From positions 620,001 to 684,000 of the forward strand of contig CAWBOY010000004.1 of NCBI GenBank assembly GCA_963790585.1: DNA of 64,000 nt. Reading direction: 5' to 3'. The notes below the pieces were generated by a model. It ran no database searches and was not told the DNA's origin. It saw only the letters and a program-made list of their open reading frames with translations. How positions within the stretch are numbered: the stretch's first letter is position 1; each line of letters starts with the position of its first letter. Source of the DNA: CAWBOY01 sp963790585 (GTDB taxonomy: Bacteria; Planctomycetota; Planctomycetia; Gemmatales; Gemmataceae). Both the position numbers and the translations under genes were made by a program. Below are positions 57,476 to 64,000 of the stretch, piece by piece.

Positions 57476-57547
57476 CTTGGACGAATGTGATAATGTTAGC
57501 GATCCAAAGAGATAACGAAACTCACAACAATCCTCCCCGAGGTCCCG

Positions 57548-58112
57548 ATGGCAACATCCCCCGAAGAAGGCCTGGCCAGTCTGATTCGCAACCTCGAAGA
57601 AAAGACCGGTCGATCGATCAACTCCTGGGTCGAGACGGCTCGCAGCTCTGGTCTAACCAAACATGGTGCTTTGGTCGCGTTTCTCAAGAAGGAGCATGGG
57701 CTGACCCATGGCTACGCCAACCAAGTGGCGCATCGCGCACTAGCGGCGGCGGAAACAACGGCGGCGGGAAGCGAAGATTTGGTAGCTGCCCAATATGCAG
57801 GGGCCAAGGCTGGGTTGTTGCCGATCTATGAAGCGCTGGTGGCGGCCGTGCGAAAACTTGGGTCCGATGTCGAAGTCGCCGAAAAAGGCGAATGTGAGTT
57901 TGCGCCGGTCGAGACAATTCGCTCTGATCCAGCCGTCGACGGCAAAACGTGTCGATCTTGGGTTGATCCTCAAGGGAGTCGAACCAACCGGTCGGTTGGA
58001 GGAGTCGGGGAGCTTCAATGCGATGTTCACGCATCGGGTGCGCATCGCTGACATCTCGGAGCTGGACAAGGAACTGCTCGGTTGGTTGAAGCAGGCGTAT
58101 GAATCGGCGTAA
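57548..58112 (+). CDS. DUF4287/DUF5655-type protein, one frameshift
   Basis: Begins MATSPEEGLASLIRNLEEKT, the DUF4287 start, with TKHGALVAFLKKEHGLTHGY at about 38-57. The second half matches DUF5655-like proteins after a one-base shift near 57883: DVEV then PKKANVSLRRSRQFALIQPS, RVDLGLILKGVEPTGRL and FTHRVRIADISELDKELLGW. About 187 residues. The function is unknown. It starts 73 bases after the UvrC-like gene on the same strand, but no operon is certain. Confidence 0.7.
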
Positions 58113-58132
58113 AACGACAAATCGTTCAAAAA

Positions 58133-58344
58133 GTTTAGCCGGGAGCCGCCAGGCGATCGCTGCGCGATAGCGCTTTTTCAATTGGCGCTGTCGCACAGCG
58201 CTCGCGCCTGTTGTGGAACCGTCTCCAGACCGTTCCACTTATAACGACCGAAGGTCTCCCTTTGTGAGGTGGCATGGTCTTGAGTCCATGCCACAAGGGC
58301 GAGCGCTATCGCAGCGCGCTCGCCTACCGGGCTCGCGGTTAAAC
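58133..58344. repeat. Nested palindromes: GTTTAGCC-family repeat interrupted by smaller hairpins
   Basis: The outer arms GTTTAGCCGGGAGCCGCCAG (58133-58152) and CTACCGGGCTCGCGGTTAAA (58325-58344) correspond to the family seen at 36735 and 51796. Between them lie a second inner palindrome with GCGAGCGCT parts, a hairpin GTGGAAC...GTTCCAC at about 58213-58238, and another, GTGGCATGG...CCATGCCAC, at about 58269-58294. This looks like palindromes inserted into a palindrome. Confidence 0.7.
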
Positions 58345-58422
58345 AAACCCCTCACCACGTTTGGTACGATAATTGCCTTTTTGTTAGTCGCCATATCGTA
58401 GTTCTTTGCGTGAGGCGATCTT

Positions 58423-59969
58423 ATGAACACGTCACTTGGAACCCATACCGATCCTTCCAAATCCGTGTGGGCGGCCACCGCCGAGATGCCCGATTACCAG
58501 CCGCTGCGACAAAATACGACGGCGGACGTTTGCATCGTCGGCGGCGGCATCGCTGGCCTGACCACGGCTTACAAGCTCATCGAAGCGGGCCGCACCGTTG
58601 TCGTTCTCGAAGACGGCTCGTTGGCGGGCGGAATGACGGAAGTGACGACGGCTCATTTATCCAACGAAATCGACGATCGGTACACCGAGATCGAGCGGCT
58701 GCACGGCCAGCGCGGCGCCCAGCTCGCGGCGGAAAGCCACACGGCGGCGATTCATCAGATCGAGCTAATTGTCAAAAAGGAAAAGATCAACTGTGGCTTC
58801 GAGCGCAGTCGATGGCTACCTCTTTCTTGGTCCAAATGACAAAGAGGATTTGCTGGATCGTGAATTGGTCGCGGCACGCCAAGCCGGGCTTACCGATGTC
58901 ATTAAACATCACCGGGTGCCACTGGCCTCGTTTGACACCGGCCCTTGCCTGAAGTTTCCCAATCAAGGACAATTCCACCCTCTAAAATATCTTCATGGCC
59001 TCGCCAAAGCGATTCAGCGCGATGGCGGCAGGATCTTCACCAATACACACGCAGACAAGGTGGAAGGAGGCGCTACCGCGCGAGTCAAAGCCGGGAATTA
59101 TACGGTTGCCGCCGGTGCCGTCGTCGTGGCGACGAATGTGCCGATAAATGATCTGCTCGTAATTCACACAAAACAGGCCCCTTATATGTCTTATGTCATC
59201 GGCGCACGTGTGCCGCGCGGCTCGGTGCCGAAGATTCTCCTGTGGGACACGCAAGATCCGTATCACTACGTGCGCGTTCAGAGCGTCGAGGATGAGCAGG
59301 GCGCGCGGGATATTTTGATCGTCGGCGGTGAAGACCACAAAACAGGCCAAGCTGACGATGGGTCGGAGCGGTACGAACGGCTGGAGGCGTGGGCGCGCGA
59401 GCGTTTTCCGATGATTGAAGAAATTGAATTCACCTGGGCCGGCCAGGTCATGGAGACCGTCGACGGGCTCGCTTACATCGGACGCAACCCGGGCGACAAG
59501 GAAAACACCTATGTCGTCACCGGCAACTCGGGCATGGGGATGACGCATGGCACCATCGCTGGTATGCTCTTGAAAGACTTGATCCTGGGCCATGAAAACC
59601 CGTGGGCGAAACTATATGACCCTGCGCAAGACCATCGGCGCAGCGGGCGAATTCACCAAGGAAAACCTCAACGTGGCCGGGCAATATGCCGCCTGGCTCA
59701 CGGGCGGCGACGTCAATTCGGTCGACGATATTGCGAAAGGTAGTGGCGCGATCGTTCGCCGCGGGCTCATGAAACACGCGGTCTACCGCGATACCAAAGG
59801 CCAGCTGCACGAGTGTTCCGCCGTCTGTCCGCATCTTGGTTGCATCGTCGCCTGGAACGGCAGTGAAAAGACCTGGGACTGTCCTTGCCACGGATCGCGC
59901 TTCGATAAGCTCGGCAAAGTCATCAATGGGCCGGCGAACAACGGGTTGGCGCCGCTGGAAACAAACTGA
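58423..59969 (+). CDS. FAD-dependent oxidoreductase with C-terminal Rieske [2Fe-2S] domain, two frameshifts
   Basis: Reconstructed length about 515 residues. N-terminal FAD site TADVCIVGGGIAGLTTAYKL and the DAO-family signature following. The frame breaks near 58815 (ERSR-type region, then VDGYLFLGPNDKEDLLDREL) and near 59620 (WAKLYDPA, then RKTIGAAGEFTKENLNVAGQ). The Rieske site is at the end: CSAVCPHLGCIVAWNGSEKT and CPCHGSRFDKLG, with both Cys-His pairs. This DAO-Rieske combination is a known flavoprotein family (YhfW-like) of uncertain substrate, in which the cluster relays electrons to FAD. It is cytoplasmic, as no signal peptide is seen. Confidence 0.8.
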
Positions 59970-59991
59970 CGTTTGCGTGATTTGTATTCAG

Positions 59992-60064
59992 GAGCCGGGA
60001 GCGTCAGCGACCGGAGAAAATCCAAGCGAGCGTACGGCTCTTTGGTCGCTGACGCTCCCGGCTC
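59992..60064. repeat. Inverted repeat of the GAGCCGGGAGCGTCAGC family
   Basis: Perfect 21-bp arms (59992-60012 and 60044-60064) with a 31-base loop, between the FAD-Rieske gene and the Asp-box gene. It is the same family as 30106-30184. It lies only 28 bases before the next start codon, so it would also act on the leader of that gene. Confidence 0.82.
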
Positions 60065-60092
60065 GTCAAGACAAAAAACTACGGAGTACCTC

Positions 60093-61115
60093 ATGCGATC
60101 CCTGGTCGCGACTGTCACCCTGCTCGTTTTCCTTCCTTCTCTTGTCCGAGCCGCTGACGAACCTGCCTGGCAAGGCATGCTCGGGGACCTGGTTCAAGCC
60201 GAGAAAGCGGGATATGGCGGGCTCAGCGGCATAACGGTCGATCCGGCCATTGGCGCCGTCTACATTTTCGTAAGCGATCGAGGCCTTTATCGTTCGGATG
60301 ATCAAGCCAAGACCTTTCGCCGAGTCAGCGACAAGCAACCCAAAGGACGCACGGAATCGCCGGGCTGCTTGATGCTCGATCCAACGGGGAAAACGAAACG
60401 CATCGCTACCGCTTTGGTTTATGGCTCGCCGATTGGCGTCAGCGCGAATCAGGGCGAGGTATGGAAGTTTTTAGATCCGAAATCGGCTCATATCGACTGG
60501 TGCGCGGTTGACTGGACTGATCTAGAGATGAAGTTTGTCCTGGCGCTCAAGCACGAAGCGGGCGGCCTGCTTTTGGCGTCTCAGGATAGTGGCGCATCGT
60601 TCGTCGAAGTCGGCAAAGGCTACGGCAGCGGCTGGGTTTTCGACAGCAAGACCGCCGTCGTCGCCGAAGCTAAGTCTAAAGACAAGCCAAAACCGAACCT
60701 GTTGCGCTCGACCGATGGCGGCAAGACGTGGGCGCCGTGTGGTGCTTTTAGCCCGGTCGGTGCCAACGGCGCCCAAGCGCTGCCCAAATGGCATGACAGC
60801 AAACTCTATTGGCTCGTCGACGGCGCGCTCATTCTCACGGACGACAAGGGCGCGACCTGGAAAAAAGTGGCGGATATGAAGGACGCCCACTATGGCCCGG
60901 TTTTCGGTAAGGATGCCAAGCAGATGTTCGTCCTCACGGGCGCCGGCATCGTTGAGAGCAACGACGCCGGAACGACGTGGTCGAAGCCAATCGCGCCGCC
61001 AAAGGAACTCAAAGGAACCAGCGGCCTGACTTGGCTCGAGTATGACCCAAAGAACGACGTGCTCTATCTAATGAAAATGGGCAGCGATCTTTATAAGCTG
61101 GCGCGGGCGAAGTAG
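60093..61115 (+). CDS. Secreted Asp-box (BNR/sialidase-like) repeat protein
   Basis: ATG 60093 with GGAG upstream; signal peptide MRSLVATVTLLVFLPSLVRA. The 340-residue product is a beta-propeller of BNR/Asp-box repeats: LYRSDDQAKTFRRV, LLASQDSGASFVEV, LLRSTDGGKTWAPC, LILTDDKGATWKKV, IVESNDAGTTWSKP. Such propellers occur in sialidases, photosystem assembly factors and carbohydrate-binding secreted proteins. No sialidase Arg triad is evident, so a binding or scaffold role is more likely. The frame is intact. Confidence 0.78.
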   Translation: MRSLVATVTLLVFLPSLVRAADEPAWQGMLGDLVQAEKAGYGGLSGITVDPAIGAVYIFVSDRGLYRSDDQAKTFRRVSDKQPKGRTESPGCLMLDPTGKTKRIATALVYGSPIGVSANQGEVWKFLDPKSAHIDWCAVDWTDLEMKFVLALKHEAGGLLLASQDSGASFVEVGKGYGSGWVFDSKTAVVAEAKSKDKPKPNLLRSTDGGKTWAPCGAFSPVGANGAQALPKWHDSKLYWLVDGALILTDDKGATWKKVADMKDAHYGPVFGKDAKQMFVLTGAGIVESNDAGTTWSKPIAPPKELKGTSGLTWLEYDPKNDVLYLMKMGSDLYKLARAK

Positions 61116-61146
61116 CGTATTTGGGATCCTAGCGGGCCATCCAGAC

Positions 61147-61247
61147 AAAATTTAGGGGTGGCACAGACATTCCTGTCTGTGCAGCCAAAGGCACATTCGT
61201 CGGTTCCCGCACAGACAGGAATGTCTTGTGCCACCCGTAAATTTAGT
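61147..61247. repeat. Inverted repeat GGTGGCACAGACATTCCTGT
   Basis: Arms of about 35 bases with small mismatches (61147-61185 and 61209-61247). The arm itself contains a shorter palindrome (CAGACA...TGTCTG). Located in the 359-base gap between the Asp-box gene and mcsA, which otherwise holds only the next repeat and the mcsA promoter. Confidence 0.75.
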
Positions 61248-61270
61248 CTAGACGGGGCACTTGCATTGCA

Positions 61271-61329
61271 GCCGCATTAGCCAGAATGCAGCGGCCCCTC
61301 CAGCGCCGCCGCATTCTGGCTAATGCGGC
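61271..61329. repeat. 19-bp perfect-arm inverted repeat GCCGCATTAGCCAGAATGC
   Basis: Arms 61271-61289 and 61311-61329 with a 21-base loop. It is a distinct family from its neighbour 24 bases to the left. It lies about 145 bases before the first mcsA start. Confidence 0.75.
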
Positions 61330-61474
61330 AACAACGGGCCAAACACCTCCTGAGAATTCCGTAACACATCGATGTCATCGCCCGCTTTTTGTCTTCCTTG
61401 ACAGTATCTACCCCCCTGTTAGAATGGGGCTTGGGTCTTCCGTAACAGCCTGGGCCCTTTCGGGAGGCGCGGCG

Positions 61475-61966
61475 ATGAAGTGCCAGAAATGTCCCAAGGC
61501 CGCCACCTTGCATATCACTGAGATCGTCACCGAAGATAAAGTCGAGGAGTTTCATCTCTGCGAGGAGTGTGCTCACCGCTACCTCTACGAACCTAATAAA
61601 CAACAGAAAAAGTCGGCTGCGGTTAAACCATCCTCGGGCGGTCACGGCGAAGAACTTGACGAGCCGGGCGCACTGAATCATGAATGTGACATCTGCGGCA
61701 TCAAGTTCGTCGATTTCCGCAACACGGGCCGGCTCGGTTGCCCCCACGATTATCAGGAATTTCGCGACGAGTTGATCCCCCTGTTGGAAAACATTCACGG
61801 CGAGACGCGACACTGCGGCAAGACCCCGCAACGGCTGCCGGAAAGCAAAGAAAAACAGGCGGAGCTGGTGCAGCTTCGCAAACAACTGGTTCAAGCGGTC
61901 AATCGCGAAGCTTACGAAGAGGCCGCCGACTTGCGCGATCGTATTACGCAAGATGGAAGAGACTGA
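61475..61966 (+). CDS. mcsA: McsA-like zinc/UVR adaptor of protein arginine kinase (copy 1)
   Basis: ATG 61475 with GGGAGG upstream. 163 residues. Two zinc-binding pairs at each end of the first half: MKCQKCPKAATLHITEIV and FHLCEECAHRYLYEP, then ECDICGIKFVDFRNTGRLGC. The C-terminal UVR motif is QLVQAVNREAYEEAADLRDR. In Bacillus, McsA activates the arginine kinase McsB and delivers marked proteins to ClpCP. It is followed 45 bases later by a second mcsA, then mcsB. The frame is intact. Confidence 0.85.
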   Translation: MKCQKCPKAATLHITEIVTEDKVEEFHLCEECAHRYLYEPNKQQKKSAAVKPSSGGHGEELDEPGALNHECDICGIKFVDFRNTGRLGCPHDYQEFRDELIPLLENIHGETRHCGKTPQRLPESKEKQAELVQLRKQLVQAVNREAYEEAADLRDRITQDGRD

Positions 61967-62011
61967 GAGCGTCATCGGCATGCTGGTGCCGTCTAGGAAA
62001 GGGCGGCCGGC

Positions 62012-62507
62012 GTGAAGTGCCAGCTCTGCGCGAATGACGGCGACGGTCCATCTGACGGATATCGTCGACGGTCAGAAGAAAGAGCTGCACCTGTGCCAGG
62101 CTTGCGCCGAGAGGCAGCAGCTGATCAAGCAGCAGGAAATCAATCTGCCGGCCATCCTGCAATCGTTGATCGGCCAGCATGTGGGCGCACCCAGCGACGC
62201 GCTGGCCCGATTGACTTGCCCCGCCTGCGGCATAAAGTATATGGAGTTTCGAGCCCAGGGACGGCTCGGTTGTCCGCACGATTACCTCGTCTTTCGCGCG
62301 GGGCTCGAGCCGCTGTTGCGGCGGATCCACCGGTCGATCCGCCATGCCGGCAAGGCGCCGCGGCGAATCGTATCGCCCGATCGCCACGCGGAGTTGGTGG
62401 AGCTGCGACGGCAACTGCAAGCGGCCGTCGAGGCGGAAGCGTACGAAGAGGCCGCCCGATTACGCGACCTGCTGCGAAAGAAGGAAGCCACGGATGAATC
62501 TGGATAA
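62012..62507 (+). CDS. McsA-like zinc/UVR adaptor of protein arginine kinase (copy 2), one frameshift
   Basis: GTG 62012 begins MKCQLCAN, then a surplus G near 62033 breaks the frame; without it the sequence continues TATVHLTDIVDGQKKELHLC. CQACAERQQL, LTCPACGIKYMEFRAQGRLG and the UVR motif LQAAVEAEAYEEAARLRDLL follow. It is about half identical to copy 1, with a shorter middle. The end overlaps the mcsB start by 14 bases, showing translational coupling to mcsB. Two adaptors in a row suggest two client or partner specificities. Confidence 0.8.
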
Positions 62508-63602
62508 CCTGACTCATACCAGTGGCGAATGGCTCCGCGGCACGGGCCCGGAGTCCGATATCGTCATTTCCAGCCGCATCCGCCTGGCCCGCAACCTGGC
62601 CGCTTTTCCCTTCACCAATCGCGCCAGCAGCTATCAGAAGGCGGAGATCGAAGCCCATGCTGCGCGAACGCATCGCCAAGCTCGACATCGACCCGCGCCT
62701 GGGCTACGTCAACTTGCCGAATCTGTCGACGCTCGATCGCCAGTTCCTCGTCGAACGCCAGCTCATCAGCCGCGAACTGGCCACCGCCGATGGGCCGCGC
62801 GGCGTCGCCGTCGTGCCGCAAGAAACCGTCAGCCTGATGGTCAACGAGGAAGATCACCTGCGCCTGCAGGTGATGCGCAGCGGCTTCACCCTCGACGAAA
62901 CCTGGCAGGAGATCGATCGCGATCGACGACCTGCTCGAACAGCGCGTCACCTATGCCTTCAGCGAGGAGTTCGGCTACCTGACCGCCTGCCCGACCAACG
63001 TCGGCACCGGCATGCGGGCCAGCGTGATGCTGCACCTGCCCGCTCTGGAACATACCAAGCAGATCGAAAAAGTCTTCCGCGCGCTGCAGAAGATCAACCT
63101 CGCCGTGCGCGGCCTCTATGGCGAAGGCAGCCGCGCCTCGGGCCATTTCTACCAGATTTCAAACCAGGTGACGCTCGGCAAGAGCGAGACGAACATCCTC
63201 AACGAGATCCACAGCGTCATCCCGCAGATCATCACCTACGAACGCCAGGCGCACGACTCCTGGCTGCGCGACAATCGCCAAGGCCTGCAGGACAAGATCG
63301 CCCGCGCCTACGGCACCCTCTGCTCCGCGACGATGATGACCTCCGAAGAGACGATGGAATTGCTCTCCTTCGTCCGCCTCGGCATCAATCTCGGCTTGAT
63401 CGACGACATCACCATTCCCACGGTCAACGAACTCTTCATCCACACCCAGCCGGCGCACCTGCAAAAACTGATGGGTGCCGCCCTCGACGGCGAAGAACGC
63501 AACGCCGCCCGCGCACGCTACCTCCGCACGCGCTTGCGCGAAGCGGGGCGCATCCGAATTGAATCGGAGAACCAACCGAGCATGAAGCGGAAGAAGGATT
63601 GA
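62494..63602 (+). CDS. mcsB: Protein-arginine kinase McsB, two frameshifts
   Basis: ATG 62494 begins MNLDNLTHTSGEWLRGTGPE, then VISSRIRLARNLAAFPFTNR, the ATP:guanido kinase signature. One surplus C near 62660 breaks the frame (AEIEA then MLRERIAKLDIDPRLGYVNL). A second break lies near 62925 (EID then AIDDLLEQRVTYAFSEEFGY). The catalytic Cys is in TACPTNVGTGMRASVMLHLP, and the phosphate-binding Arg segment is RGLYGEGSRASGHFYQIS. About 369 residues, full length. McsB phosphorylates arginines on proteins to mark them for ClpCP. Neither ctsR nor clpC is in the window. Confidence 0.87.
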
Positions 63603-63723
63603 ACCGCGAATAACACGAATAGCACGAATAAAGACAAGAAAGAAAAGAATGAAGTGGGGCGAGGCAATCACACATTTCTTCTTTGTCTTATTTCGTGTTA
63701 TTCGTCTTATTCGTGGTTCAATC
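63596..63723. repeat. Imperfect inverted repeat after mcsB, overlapping its stop
   Basis: The arms run from GGATTGAACC at 63596 and to GGTTCAATCC at 63723. They contain degenerate runs of CGAATAACACGAATA and its complement, so stems of about 48 bases form with several mismatches. The mcsB TGA (63600-63602) is inside the left arm. The A/T-rich composition differs from the surroundings. Confidence 0.75.
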
Positions 63724-63777
63724 CTTCTTTCCTCATATACAAAGGTTCGCGCTCCCGATGATGGATGAGGATTTGCC

Positions 63778-64000
63778 ATGTCGTCCGGTTGGCCGCAGCT
63801 CGTCGAAGGCTGGCCCTGGTTTCAGGGAGCCGGCCAGTATCCCATCAGCGCCTATTCCGAGTTTTTACCTCCACCTCTCCTAGGTCGAAAACCCTATGGC
63901 TGTCAGGATTCGCTCCTCTTCACAGCGGCCGACCCTTGGGGCTGGCATGTCACCGAATACGAAGAGCACCTCGAACTGCGGCCCGGCATGGACCGCCTCG
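63778..64000 (+). CDS. Hypothetical protein, 3' end outside window
   Basis: The visible 74 codons read MSSGWPQLVEGWPWFQGAGQ, then YPISAYSEFLPPPLLGRKPY and PWGWHVTEYEEHLELRPGM. It is rich in Trp, Pro and Tyr, with no signal peptide. I do not recognise the family. GAGG at about 63767 is a plausible ribosome site. An ATG at 63759 in another frame leads nowhere. Confidence 0.55.
   Translation, partial: MSSGWPQLVEGWPWFQGAGQYPISAYSEFLPPPLLGRKPYGCQDSLLFTAADPWGWHVTEYEEHLELRPGMDRL

Noticed and set aside
1..64000. tRNA, rRNA, tmRNA and prophage genes
   Set aside because: I looked for T-loop patterns and phage structural proteins in the intergenic regions and found none I could support.

Overview
The window looks like a chromosomal segment of a planctomycete, most likely of the Gemmata type (order Gemmatales). 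The main reasons are a DUF1559 protein (26021-27553), a cysteine-rich YTV-type cell-wall protein (14343-15491), an ECF sigma factor with a long membrane-tethered C-terminal extension (22054-23352), a DUF2617 protein, protein arginine kinase with McsA adaptors, and many secreted proteins and lipoproteins of low complexity. No rRNA, tRNA or CRISPR array was recognised.

Layout. 0-8.6 kb: fasciclin protein (cut by the window edge), threonine synthase, secreted proteins of unknown role, a BaiN/YhiN flavoprotein, a two-domain cyanophycinase-like peptidase and a FUSC-DUF3293 membrane protein. 8.6-12.8 kb: mobile-element territory, with an IS3 remnant, an orphan McrC homologue and a full ISKra4-type insertion with intact 9-bp target duplication. 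13-21 kb: cytidylate kinase, the YTV protein, then a minus-strand surface-glycan cluster (sugar aminotransferase and three polytopic glycosyltransferase-like proteins). 21-28 kb: two ECF sigma factors with their membrane partners, and further secreted proteins. 28-42 kb: phosphoglycerate mutase, RluA pseudouridine synthase, aminotransferase, a pseudo-caspase/PDZ/S41 protease, a ceramidase-like hydrolase, a sugar isomerase-like protein, a trypsin/PDZ protease and recA. 42.6-45.9 kb: accessory patch of hipB, truncated hipA, four phased palindromic operators, a DUF262-HNH protein and a PIN-domain toxin-antitoxin pair. 46-57.5 kb: NtrC-type regulator divergent from an inactive-looking HD-GYP protein, CPBP protease, DUF4058, larC, alaS, a zinc peptidase and a short UvrC-like nuclease. 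57.5-64 kb: DUF4287/DUF5655 protein, FAD-Rieske oxidoreductase, Asp-box repeat protein, and mcsA-mcsA-mcsB.

Two properties cut across the window. First, about half of the genes, including probable housekeeping ones (mcsB, larC, apgM, DegT, recA tail), are broken by single-base frameshifts that are repaired by one inserted or deleted base, often in a short homopolymer. Random assembly indels explain this better than decay. I therefore give reconstructed spans and state the break points. Second, nearly every gene end is followed by a long inverted repeat belonging to one of several recurring families, in places nested or overlapping stop codons. These probably act as terminators and may be mobile palindromes.
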